Assembly: GCF_024713975.1 (NCBI RefSeq) | Contig: NC_091098.1 | Location: 15,238,316-15,302,315 of the forward strand | Direction: 5' to 3' | Length of the DNA stretch: 64,000 nt | DNA from: Paralichthys olivaceus | Taxonomy: Eukaryota > Chordata > Actinopteri > Pleuronectiformes > Paralichthyidae | Part shown: in pieces, positions 1 to 11,830 of the stretch | How positions within the stretch are numbered: position 1 is the stretch's first letter | Layout: each line of letters starts with the position of its first letter | Translations under genes and position numbers: made by a program | The notes under the pieces: generated by a model | The model's database searches: none | Told to the model about the DNA's origin: nothing | The model's input: the letters and a program-made list of their open reading frames with translations, nothing else

Positions 1-3000
1 CTAGGATTGCACGGCTGTGAGGTGACTGCAGTGTCAACTTACACTGAGCTGATACATTTGCTGTTTGTCTTGGACTTTTTTAGTGTCTGGGAATTCACCT
101 AATTTTTCCTCCATGGTGAGCTATTTGATAAAATGTACCTGATATAACACAGGTATCTGATAAACATAATTTGCTTGTCAGTGTGTATGTGTGTATTTGT
201 GTGTGAGTGTGTGACTCAGAGTTCAGATGTAGGCCAGACGGGGGAAAACGGCACCCAGCTGCATAATGAATGAGGCTCGGGTCTAGCATTACGTTTCGTT
301 GCTCTTTAATCATTAAGAATGGGCACTGGCAGGGCACCGGTGGCAGACAATGTCATCCTGCCATGTAAGTCTTACCCCTGATCACGCTCACAAACACAAT
401 GCAACAAACCTACTCGACAAATTGCCATACTCAGTCGACAACCCATAGTTGAGGCAAACTTGTTAACTTGCAACTGAAAATAACGCAAACCTCTGTAATA
501 TGGATCTGGATCTGAATTGCACTGCTTTCATTTAACATTTACAATAAGACAGCACATGTATCCATGCGTAATGTCGTTCTGACACTCAGGATTAACTACG
601 GCCATAAGTCTGTGATTTTGCTTTCAACTTCACATTCTTTACAACATCAAACATGGGATCTGTTGCCCTCCATTCAAATCTCTTTCGCATGATCCTTGAT
701 CCTCGTCTTCTCCTGGTCTGCCTGCATGCTTGCTTACATATGAATGTGTTTGTGTACTTGTACTTCTATTTTTGTGAGGACCAGTTTGATTAATAGACCC
801 CATGATGTAAAGGCATATTAAAAGCTTACGCAGGAACTCTTGAATTTTCTGCCTTCCACACCAATTCCACAATCAGATATATTTTACATTTTCAAAAAGC
901 TTTTTGCAGACAAGAGGAAATGTCACCCCTAAGGAATCAGGATGAACATTGACTCTCGCGGGAAACAATGGAAGTTCCTTGGGCCTGAATTTCAATTGGT
1001 CTGTATTCAATCCCATGGCTTTATCAACAGAACCTCTCCCCAATGACCGCATACTATACGTAGCTTTAATTTCCTGAAGCGGATTAAGCCCATGCAGCCA
1101 CACCAGGCTGTATTGTAAAGCATCTGGACTGAGTTATCTCCCTCTGCTGACCTCTCCCCGTGAATAATCCCTTCTTCTGTTTGGCTGTGAGGCCAGCTAG
1201 AAGGGGACAAAGGTCAGTTAACTGCCTCATCAATGTTTAATTAGACTTACAGCACTTTCTGAAGAATCGAGTAACTCGGAAAATTGGATACTTGGAACTT
1301 TGGGTGAGGGAAAATATAGCATTTTTTCTTTTCTGTGCAGAATCTTTCATGCTTTTCATTTTATTCACTAAATGTGACAAAAAGAGACACTCACTCACTG
1401 AGAGGAGGGATTTGGGTTTGAGACAGACTCAGTGCATTACTGTGGCTACATTGCTATGCAGCCCAAAGGGGTTGGCCTCGAGCTGAACTTGTACTAAGGG
1501 GGGTGGTATGAGGTGTAATGGGGACTGGATGTGATGGTGTGGCGGACCTCCAGGTTATCCCTCACTTCTATCTGGGCAGGCACCTCTGTTCTCCCCTCTT
1601 GATTTTAACTCAAACCACATGTTGTTGGCTCTGTGGATCCTGCGTCTGTTTCTCCACATTGTTACGAATTAATGGGCATGTGTATGTGCTGTGTGTGGGC
1701 AAACGTTACTATTATTATTCTGCCTCTGAGCTAGTCAACCCAACTAGCTAAGTTGCACAGTGGCACAAACAGGCACAATTAGAGTCACAATTAACTCTCT
1801 CACGCTGTTTAAAGTCAGTGCATGAAATAATTGTATTCTTTTTAATTAAACATCTGTTTGACAAACGCCACATGCAGCCGCAGCTCTGCAGCTGGAAACT
1901 TTCACTCTGGAAAGAAAGGGAATTTTGATCCTGGAAAGCGGTGGAATGGAAAGCACTCAAAATGGCATTTTCACCGGAGATGATGCAATAGAATAGGCAG
2001 AGCAGCTCTGTAGTTATACAATGCACAAATTACCAGTAGTCACATAAGAGTCGCAGGGTGGATCAAAAGCAGAAAACACCATGGTCTCTGTCATGTGACA
2101 AAATGACAAAGCATGTGATCCTTGAAAAGGAATCTGGATAGTTGAAGTCAATATTTCTTTCTTCACAGAAATATTCCATGTTATCCCTTTAAGACTATAA
2201 TCCACTGGGGCTTTTGCATTGTCTGTCTTTGGCACTACATCCTGGGGAGCTTGAGAAAGGGGGCCTGCTGGTCCCTCCTGATGGGAGAGTTCAGAATACC
2301 CCACCCAAATTTAGGGGGTCTTTTTTCAGCCAACGCCCACTGCTTAGTGAATACCGAAGGCATTGCGTATGGGAGTGGCTGACCAGAAACATGTGTTTGG
2401 AAATGTATGTATAAGCATGTTCTGTGAGGGAAAAGAGAAAAAAGCAATCATTGCACACTGAAACACACGCAACAATCAGAAACTACAGAGAAGTGTGGGA
2501 GGAGTGTGCAGACAGTGAGAGCAGAGCTCACCTAATGGTATTTTCTTTGGACTCCTACTGACCTATTACAAAGCAAGTGTCATTTAGCTTGAACTCCAGT
2601 CAAAAACAGCAGGTGTGTAGAAAAGTGTGGAAACATGCACATGCAGGCTGAGCTATCTGTTTCCTATTTCTCGCTTCGGAAGATATTCAGACCACATCAG
2701 TGAAAGATTGGCCTGCAAACTTCAAAAAGCCTCGAAACATATTAAACACATGGCTATCCCTTTAAACATGTGGGACAAGAGTTTTCCCTCCCTTAAACCA
2801 CTTTATGTGTAACTTAAATTAAAAGGAGTGCTCTCTGAATGGGCCTGTACAGTAGGAAATAGAAAGCACTTCCGCCTGTGAGCGCTTTATGCTGGTTTGT
2901 CTGATCTGTGAAGCAGCCTTCCTCGTTCAGCTGGGAGTTGTTTACCCATGTGGTTTGACGTGGTCGTTTTTTTCCAGCCTTCACCACAGAGTTTAAAGAC

Positions 3001-3112
3001 AATAAAGTCACACTCTTTTGGGTGTTATTAACTTTTTGGACAGTAAAAGTGCTTATATTCTTTCCCACATTGCATTGATGCTTACTTTATATCTCTCCTT
3101 TGTTTCTTGTAG
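1..3112. other. Intron of znf385a (gene enters from the left); no exon seen
   Basis: The first recognisable exon of the zinc-finger gene begins at 3113 with an internal splice acceptor and a split codon, so its 5' exons, including the one for the first zinc finger of the family, must lie left of the window. I looked for an exon with the C-x2-C-x12-H-x5-H spacing of the family in this stretch and saw none. A segment near 755-800 resembles the widespread fish repeat containing TTGTGAGGACCAGTTT. The rest shows nothing I can assign. Confidence 0.6.
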
Positions 3113-6100
3113 ATGAACCGAGGCCTCTTTCGCAGTTAAATGGGCCCCTGCTAGCCCTGGGGCCCCTTCCCACTCTTACCACCCCGCCCACCCCACCCAT
3201 GGACTCCCCCGTGCCCACACTGTGCCCCCTCCTGCCCACCCTCACCCCTCCCTTGATCCCCCCTTCCCCCTCCCCAGGCTGCGGAATTGGCAGCGCCACC
3301 TCGGAGCAGCCCGGAGCGGGAGCCGCCGGCGCCTCGGCCTCCAGCAGCCCGTCCAACCCAGAGACAGAGGAAGACAAGGCCAAGAAGCTGCTGTACTGCT
3401 CACTGTGCAAGGTGGCAGTCAACTCATTGTCACAGCTGGAGGCCCATAACAAAGGTGGGTTCATGCATGACCTCTGATTGCTGCCAGAAATTAACTGGCA
3501 ATCCAACCACGAGTTGAGTGTGATTCTCTTTGGATGTTGTGTTGGGTGTCTGGTTTTTCTCTGTGGTTGGATTCTCAAAACTACTGCAAACAAAATGTTT
3601 CCCAACCTGTGTGTCTGAGGAATTTTGCTTGGAAAGTCCCATGAAGCAACCTAAAACTATGACTCTCTATAATTGACCTAAAAAATGCAAATGCTTGTTA
3701 GTAGAATACCTTTTTGCACAATGTGAAGATAAGATACTTACATCATCTCAACTTTCCTTGACTAGACAGGGGTGAGAGGTTAGAAATGGGGGAGAGAAGA
3801 GAGGTGGGTGGAAAGCGGGGGGAGAATTGAAATGAAAATTTCTCCGTTAGTTCACAACTTTCACAATCACTGTTGCCAGGAAAATCAAATAGTAACTTCA
3901 TAAAGAACTAGAATCTCAGTAGAGTGAATTCCTCTGCCAAGGCCCAACAGCCTCCTTATTAAACCACATCTAAATTCACAAGATCCAGCTTTTTATTTGG
4001 ATCCGTAGCAGATTTCGCACAATTTCAGATACTGCTCAATAAAAAAACAAATGTATGCTCCTTGGTGGTAAACACATTTAAACTAGGGCAAAGAGCAATT
4101 AAATAGTCATTTAAACACTGTTACTGTTTCTATATATACACAATTTATGCTACTTACAGATCCTCCTCACAGTTGCACACCCACACACACACACACACAA
4201 ATTTGATTGAAGAAATGTCCTGAGTAAGTGTTTCAGGTTCAGTGCGACCCAGCAGAGGACGCTGAGAATAACTCTGATCAGCAGATAACTGATCTGTTTG
4301 ACACTGACAGGCAGCACCTCCGCAACCGAGCGGCTCAGTCAAGGTGCCTCACCTCACCTGAGCGTCTGCTCGCTCACACGGCATGCTGCAAACACATCAA
4401 CACCCCAATCACACAAGAACATATCATTATGTAAAAGAGAACTTTCCCCCTGACTCAGAGACTCATGATTTATCTTGTCATTGGCAGCAGGAGATGTTTA
4501 AAAAATGTGTTCAGCATAGCCTGAAGCCTTTCTCTTGAGAAGTTGTAGAGAGGGATGGTTAAGGCGGATAACCACTGTATGGGGATTTAGAGGGAAAATA
4601 AAAGAGATATGGGCTGTTATGTGTGTGAGCTCACTACAACAGCAGCCTCAACATTCAGTCAGACAGCTTTCACACATGACGACACTTTCTCAGGGGGTCC
4701 AAATATCCCCGAGCTGCTGTCTGCCTGCTTTAATTCTTTATGGCCTACACTTCAGCACTGCCTGTGACCTTGTTTACCTCTGAGAGCAGTTTCTACCTGC
4801 TGGATCTCCGCTCTGTCTTCAGGGAGTCGTACTCTCCTCCACGCACATCTACTCCAAATAGAAAAACTACAACACACAGCAGGGACGGCCTCCACATCAG
4901 TGTAACTCAATCCCACTTCCTTTGAGGTTTGTTAGACGGCTGCCAACAGATACCTCTTAATGTTGAAGTGTTAATCAATAAATGTGGACTCACTTCATGG
5001 TCCGATTAACCCATGGAAGATTTTTATAATTCACATATCACGCTTTGATTCATTCTGTAGGATCAACTTTCTAACAGTACATTTGCATTACATCTGCCCA
5101 CCAGCACATCGATTATGTACATGCACATGGAAGTAAAACAACACAAACACACAGTATATTACAGCTTCTAAACATGACCACAGCCTCGTCAGATAATTAA
5201 TAAAGTTTATCGCCTGGATTAATAAGAGAGGAAATGGCTGAAAGTCTATGAGCGAAATGATCTGGAAGTAATCACCCTTAATCATTCTCAAAATCAATAC
5301 GGTGCATGTTAGCAGGTTTCAAAACTAAAAGCATATGCCGTGCAGACACAAAGACATGAGCAGCATGCGTGGCACAGAACAAACTGCAGAGAAGACCAAT
5401 AAAAAAGAGAGAAAAGACTAAGATTGATGAAGCTTATGTAATGTTATTTTAGTATTTATGCAGTTTCCTGTCAACACACTGCATGTTTTTGTGAGTTTGC
5501 AAATGCTCCTTGTCTCCGTATGTGACAGTTTACGCTATGAGTCAACCGCACAAAGACGAAAACTCCACTGAGCCATCCATTGTCGGACCAAAATAGAACA
5601 AAGGCAAAAACAGACACCCCAGGAGCACATTGCTGGCCACAAGCAAAATCCACCATTCCAGCCCCTTGCTCCACAGTGGAGCCCACAGCCTCCATGTCCC
5701 TACCTGCCACCCGACCTCCACGATTTCCGTTCTCTTCTGTAACCTTAACTATGTTCAAAGGGATTTTAGAGAGTGAGTCAGATTCAAAGTCAGAGCCAGT
5801 GACAGTGCAAGACTTTACTCTGAGAGCAGAGAGGCAAAGCAGTTGTTCTTTCACTGAACAAAACAGGAACAAAATGTGTGATTATTGAGAAACTATTCTG
5901 CAACACTCATGTCGCGTGCTGCTTTGCAGAGCATTAGAAATGGAAAGTAACAGCTCTTCTCCTCTATATATTGCAAAATTAGAGATATTATAAAACATAC
6001 TGAACATAGAAATGCTATACATGAAAGTATGAAACATGCATCCCCACAGTTCAGAATATCTTAAATTGTTTTTAGCATGTGGACATCATTTATCACCAGC

Positions 6101-8030
6101 GTCTGACAGAATATATTTGTTCTGAACTGCTTGGTATTCAAGTTTTTATTATTGCAGGTGTAATAATTGGATTTAAAACAGGATGCAGGGGGTCAGAACA
6201 TTAAGATGACTGAGTTTGTGTGTTTTATATTGATTTATGTCCACTGTGTTAAACACACTTCTATAATGAAGCTGCTCAGTGTGTTGAATGCTCAGCATTT
6301 TTGATGGTTGACAGAAACAATGGCATTTCAAACGCTGGGAACCATTACACAGTGTGGACTTCATTCAGAATTCAACATCTTTATCTGTTCCCACTGTGAA
6401 ACAGTAAAAAGCACAGGTGTAATGATTTTATAGCAAAGACTTTGGAATCCACGCCAAGACAAACCTGCTTCTCATAATAACCTGCCCTTCAATTTTCAAA
6501 CTTTGACATTTACGGACAGAATTATTTATTTTGAAAGTTAAGCTTCGGCGGTTTTGTGCTTTCATCGATGTTGGCACATGTGGTGGAGATACTACATGCT
6601 GCAAATAATGTTTGACCTCATCTCAACCTCTCCACTCATTCAAACATAATCAATCTGTTATAATAATAACATCAGAGGGGGCTTTGAGTTTGTCCTCCAC
6701 ATCACCAGCTGCACAGCTGTCCAACTGCTGCCATCTACTGGTGAAAAGCTGGCACTACAACTTCTTATCGCAACACATTCTGTAATTTATGTCCTGCATA
6801 TGTTGTGATTTACTGGAGAATCAAGAGCCTCATACATATTCTTTTCTTTAGGCTCTGATCTTTGTGGCTGTTACTGATTTTCCGTGCTTTGAGCTGCAGA
6901 GAAACACTGTCCATGCTCATATTCATTTAGTCAGGTGGAAGCAGCATGACTCATATGTTATAAATAGTGATACATCTCCAATGTATTACTCCATTTTATT
7001 CCATTAGTTTCTAGGTAATTTCATCTCGGTTAATGACATTGCCGTGTATTTGTTTGTGTGCTTCTCTTTGTGTAGGTACCAAACACAAAACTATTCTGGA
7101 GGCACGGAGCGGGCTGGGCCCCATCAAGGCGTATCCTCGCCTGGGCCCCAAACCCATTGGAGAGCAGGGAGGGGGGCCGGTGGACCCCAACACTCAGGAA
7201 AGAACCTTCCACTGTGAGATCTGCAACGTGCGGGTCAACTCTGAACTCCAACTCAAACAGGTAGAAAGAAGATAATCAACCAATGTGTCTGGATTTTTCA
7301 TCTGTTTTAATGGTCCACCATGGAAAACATTTAAACTTACAAATAGTGGGGCTAATCTGTCTTCCTGTGTTCTCTCCTTCCAGCACATATCAAGTCGAAG
7401 GCACCGGGACGGCATGGCGGGCAAGCCTAACCCCCTCCTCAGCCGACACAAGAAGCACAGGGGAGCTGATCTGACGGTAACCTTTCAAACTCCCAGTTTA
7501 ATTCTGACTCAGTCAACAAACCTGAGAGCCACAGAGCAAATACACAGTGATAAACAAGAACACGAAGTGTGGTTAAGGCACGTTGATCTGGTCCCTTCCA
7601 AAGTGTGTCTGTTTTTGGCTGTGTCTGAAATCTCTGCATTATGACAAATCCAAAGAGTCTGAAAAGGAAGATCTATATTTGTTTCCCCGACATGTTTTGA
7701 CCTTCTGGTTCTAATGCTTTTATCCCTCTCTCTCCCTTCCCCCTCGCTTGTTTTTCCTGCGTCACCCCCTTCTGTTTTTAGTCTTCTTTGACCTTCTCTA
7801 AGGATCTCACCAAAGCTTTGGGTGCAGGCCTCTTGCCCAGCCCCTTGGCTGTTGCTGCTGCAATGGCCGCTGCAGCTTCGTCGAACCAGTTGGCCCTCCG
7901 TGCGGCAGCTTCAGGGCCTCACCCGCACCATCACCTATTGCAAGGCCCGCCTCTCAGCCACGCCATCCTAAGACCTGCTCCGGGGCCCATCCGCACCACC
8001 CACGGGCCAATCCTCTTCTCCCCTTACTGA
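3113..8030 (+). CDS. znf385a: Zinc finger protein 385A-type, C-terminal part (4 exons, 5' end outside window)
   Basis: Coding exons are 3113-3454, 7076-7260, 7384-7476 and 7782-8030 (TGA). Each has AG/GT borders and the phases fit. The first exon starts with two bases of a split codon after a good pyrimidine tract, so this is an internal exon. It encodes a proline-rich linker and then a matrin/U1-type finger, C-x2-C-x12-H-x5-H (LYCSLCKVAVNSLSQLEAHN), completed in the next exon by GTKHKTILEARSGLGPIKAY. A second finger, FHCEICNVRVNSELQLKQ, is split exactly at an exon border and completed by HISSRRHRDG. The tail is Ala/Pro-rich and ends in ILFSPY. The wording matches human ZNF385A as I remember it. 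Family members are nuclear nucleic-acid-binding proteins linked to p53 target choice and mRNA localisation. ZNF385A is preferred over C because TAC3 and B4GALNT1, like ZNF385A, are on human 12q13-q14. The proline-rich linker looks different from the mammalian one. Confidence 0.9.
3455..7075 (+). other. znf385a intron
   Basis: This 3.6-kb intron runs from a GTGGGT donor at 3455 to a TGTAG acceptor at 7075. It contains an open frame at 5580-5888 that is open on both strands, but it has no recognisable domain and no flanking splice context in phase with the gene. I saw no further exon, RNA gene or mobile element that I can name. Confidence 0.6.
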
Positions 8031-8697
8031 CACATTACCTGCTGACTTCGGCCAGTCAGGAACAGCCACTCCAAAAGCACACTGTGAAGATACAAACATG
8101 ATCAACAAACAGCAATTGATAGGGGGGTGGGAAATCCAATCATTTAAATATTGAACTGAGAAAACAAGGGAAACGAGCAGCAGAGAGGAGTGGAAGTACT
8201 GTATATGTCTCTCTTTCTTCCCTTTACCTGAAACTCTCCCTTCATTTCAAAGACTTCTGGGTGATGGAATAAGCAGAGGAGAGATATTCATTATGCATTG
8301 AACTCCCTTGGGCATCTCTCACCTCCCCTGGTCCCTCTCCCTTGCACTGTGGCCCTGTCACGGCCGCCTCGATGGCTACAGACAAAACACATGCAGACCT
8401 TTCCGGACACATTAAACCACATGTAGTGTTACATAATTATTCCCGGCCAGGTTGGTTATTCTCCTGTCATCATGGCTCAACGTGTTCTTCTCATCCTATG
8501 CACCTCAAAAACCAAGACAGTAATGTTTTGTCAGTAGGGTCCTCGCTGTTTGCGTCACATGTAGCTGTGGCAGCCTCTGCCGTTCTGTACATGCCCCCTT
8601 CTGCACTGGAGGCCAGCAACTCTTCAGTTTGTGACACTTAGCTTCTCGCTAGATACAGCATGACTCGGGCTGACAGGACCGCATCTGAGCGTCTGAT

Positions 8698-8726
8698 GGT
8701 TGTGTGTGTGTGTGTGTGTGTGTGTG
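8698..8726. repeat. (GT)n microsatellite
   Basis: This is an uninterrupted GT dinucleotide run of about 29 bp. The short ORFs read through it are artefacts. Confidence 0.95.
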
Positions 8727-10487
8727 TCTGTGTGGGGGGACAGAGAAGTGACTGCGGGGATTGTGTTCCCCACTGTCATTTCTTGAGAGGGTGAGGTGAG
8801 AGGAGGGCTGGCACGGGTCAGTGGAGGGAGTGACCCCAGGCGGCATGCAGACACACAGAGGCCAGAACGAATCTGTGTTTTTTAAAATAGACCTCACCAA
8901 CAAGCATCGCTGCAGGGCACATCTGCCAACCTTCATATTAGTCAGAGCAGAAGCTCTCAAAGGGGAGAGACGACGGGGAAAACAACAGAATTCACACATT
9001 GGTGCGTACTGTACTGCTGTATTATACACAATCACTGTCCATAGCTTAGAATGCAGATGGGAAGGTTGTGTGCTTTTGCTCACAGTAATGAGTAATATTT
9101 AAGAACATAACTCATACGATTAGAGCGAGACTTCTATTCACATGAAGATATCAAAAAAGCATTTACTGACATCCTGACCATCACCCTGGTCTTTTGATTG
9201 GCTGCGTAGGTGTGAAGGTAATGACTTAGGTCTGACCCTGGACTCCGATGTGTTCATGTTCTTTCTGCATGCAGCCGCCACCATGCAATAAGCTCCTGAA
9301 GGGTCAGGCCTCTGCATCACTGGGTGGACATCTTTCATTCCTGCCCCATTCTCCTCACCTCCCCCGTATCCAAAGGTTCAAATTAGTCCATGGTCGAGGG
9401 CACATTGGCGCTGGCAACCATAATGCTGAAAGGGAACAAATTAAAAGAGAGGACAATGAAAGCCAAGCCAAATACGTTCTCGGAGAGATGATGTGGAGCC
9501 GGAGTGACAGCCGAGCTCAGAAGCCCACAGCGAAGCCACTCGGAGCTGGAGCCCAAGGCGTCCATCAATACTTCCTGTCTTACAATTGAAAGCCATGAAA
9601 TGCACCATGATTTGTTTTCTTTTACAAAGACTGGTGAGCACTTTGTTTTGTTTGGTTTGGACTGTTTGTTTATATCATGCATAAAAATGAGCAAAATGAG
9701 AAAAAAACATGATAAAAAATATTTTTGTAGGTAGAAAATGTTGATATCTGCATCCGTGAAGGGAAAAGCAGAAAGGCTGGAGTTCAGCAGATCATGGATT
9801 TGAGTGACGTACAGGCACAGAAACTAACTCAGCGGGCAGCCACAGACCTGACTTGTCTTGCTCGACAGCTTGAAGCTTTCACTCCCTTTTTTCTGAACAA
9901 GATGTACACTGTGCCCTTTCATTGAGAAGCAATGAGCTCTAATGTCTTACCTTTGTCTGAATATTGCAATGCAATGAGCAATTTTTATCAGAGTGACTTG
10001 TTATCATTGTGACATGTTGTCTGGAGTCATGTGTAAACCGGGAGCATGCCAGCTGACAGACTTTTCTGTTCTTCCATGAGGCGAGTGCGAGCCCTCGCAG
10101 GGATTTAAAGAGGGACAGAGAGAGGTAGAGGTGGAGCTGGGTTTAGGTACTGACCCTTCATATTAAAGGGCCTTTTTACTATGGTAATCTCTGCTTGGGG
10201 AACAGGGTACAGTGCCAGGTATCAAGGGATTATTAAAGACAGATGTGTTTTTTTTAGTTCAACTTACTGAATTGCATTTTTTTTTCTGTGTGTGTGAAAT
10301 GTGTTTAAGTGTAAGTCCTGAGGAACATTATCAATGCCATTACTTAAAGAAGAAACTGGCTCGGGGTCCGCTTCCACCGTTGTGCTTTTTATTTTGTTGT
10401 TGTTGCTGGACGAAGCCTCCTTTGCAGAGTTAATTCTGTGTGTGAGATAACTCTTCTAGAATCCATGCTCTCTCTCTCTCGCCCATT

Positions 10488-10488
<1 letters not shown>

Positions 10489-10527
<39 letters not shown>

Positions 10528-10540
10528 AGTGTGTGTGTGT
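10489..10540. repeat. (GT)n microsatellite, interrupted
   Basis: A GT run of about 38 bp is followed by a CA interruption and a second short GT run. It lies downstream of a CT-rich stretch (ctctctctctc). Confidence 0.95.
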
Positions 10541-10992
10541 TACCATGTATTCTTGTGTGTGTTGGGACCAGCCCTTGCCCCCCTCTCCCCCGCCAATCAG
10601 AGACAGAAGCGACCTGGAGCTATAGTGCCCTAACAAAACATAAACATGCACACGTTTGGTTTAGGAAGATTAATCAGTCACCTTGGATAACTATCAGACT
10701 TTATCAATGACCCGACCTGACAAAGTACTGCAGTGTCCCTGGTAGGTCAGTCAAGTAGCAGCACCACAGATATGTTCATATCGTCCTTAACACGTTCAGT
10801 CTGTGGTTATTCCCATTGATCCATTTCATCATTCACGTATGGGAAATAAATGTTAGATTCCTTTTTTCTGGGCAGGTATTTCATGTTAGCTGTGTTTAGG
10901 CAACTAGCCTTAGCCTTATTCTGCCCTCAGTCTCTCCCAGAGAAGAGAGAGAGAGAGATGGAGAGGCTATGGTGTAATTTTTTTGTCTTGCC

Positions 10993-10998
10993 AATAAA
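10993..10998 (+). terminator. Candidate poly(A) signal for znf385a
   Basis: This is an AATAAA in a TTGCCAATAAAGTTATTT context on the gene strand, about 2.96 kb after the stop codon. It is the most typical hexamer seen downstream, but its use is inferred. Confidence 0.3.
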
Positions 10999-11394
10999 GT
11001 TATTTTTGAATTTCATTGTCACGGGGGACAACGAGTTTGTATGGCGAACTGTAGCAATACCTGACTCATTCTGGCTACTCTTGTTTATTGCAATAAGAAA
11101 ATGAAACAATAAATGTGTATGTGAGTAAAACATAAATGTAATTTAAATGAAAAAGAAACTTTATGGTAAATACTATTGGTATCAAGAGAAACCATGGTGG
11201 AAATAAAAAAGTACATGTCAATAAATCATTAAATTAAATGTATGTCTGGGCTTTTTATGAATCATTATTTGGTTGACTTGACAATAATGATTTTAGATGG
11301 TAAAGCTGGATCAATCAAAATACTAAAAAAATTAAATCAAAGGTTATTTATTAAGAGTGAATATGTGCAACCATTCAAATGATTAATTAGTAGA

Positions 11395-11433
<39 letters not shown>
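11395..11433. repeat. (AT)n(GT)n compound microsatellite
   Basis: A short AT run passes directly into a GT run of roughly 26 bp. Confidence 0.95.
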
Positions 11434-11589
11434 AATTACAACACATTCCTCCCAGTAATCTATTGTCATAAAGGAGTCGCTCAATTAACTCTGTTGAGAT
11501 TTATCCCAAAATGACACCAATCTCACATCTGTTGCTTTCAAACAGAGAGAAGACGTGTTCAGATTTGATCGAAAGATGCCCACTGTAAT

Positions 11590-11830
11590 TTGTTCCAAAA
11601 TTAATAATCAAACTTAAGGGATAGTTCACCAAGAAATGAAAATTGACTCAATATCTACTCAACACCAGAAATAAAGATTCACCCGATATCTACTCAACAC
11701 TATGCTGATGGAGGGGTTGAAGAAATCACTCACTGACATTAAATTACATATTATTGTTTTCTGGAGAAGGAAGCTTCTCCCATGATGTCATGGTTCAGGT
11801 TCTGAACATGCCATCATGAGCGGACCCGAA
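11590..11830 (+). mobile_element. Truncated copy of the GGGATAGTTCACC-type MITE
   Basis: The segment starts with TTAAGGGATAGTTCACC and continues with AGAAATGAAAATT, the same terminus as the intact element at 29212-29562. It then repeats a TCAACAC motif and a GCTGATGGAGG motif found inside that element. No matching 3' terminal inverted repeat is visible, so this copy is truncated or diverged. About 30 bp upstream of the terminus (TTGTTCCAAAA and TTAATAATCAAA) is also shared with the other copy. Confidence 0.7.

Larger units (their letters stand above)
8031..11100 (+). other. Probable long znf385a 3' UTR / downstream region
   Basis: No exon-like coding segment follows the stop codon. The first well-formed AATAAA candidates downstream are at 10845-10850 and 10993-10998; the second sits in AATAAAGTTATTTTT with a G-rich stretch after it. 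A 3' UTR of nearly 3 kb is therefore possible but is inferred only from the absence of earlier signals. CA/GT microsatellites at 8698-8726 and 10489-10540 lie inside. Confidence 0.3.

Noticed and set aside
5580..5888. 102-codon open frame in the znf385a intron, also open on the other strand
   Set aside because: It has no splice sites in phase with znf385a, no domain and no family resemblance. It is kept only as intron content.
3113..8030. Assigning the zinc-finger gene to ZNF385C
   Set aside because: The family members are similar in this region, but the neighbours tac3, b4galnt1 and slc26a10 point to the human 12q13-q14 block that holds ZNF385A.
9248..9589. 113-codon open frame downstream of znf385a
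   Set aside because: It has mixed composition without a motif or exon context, and it lies in the probable 3' UTR.
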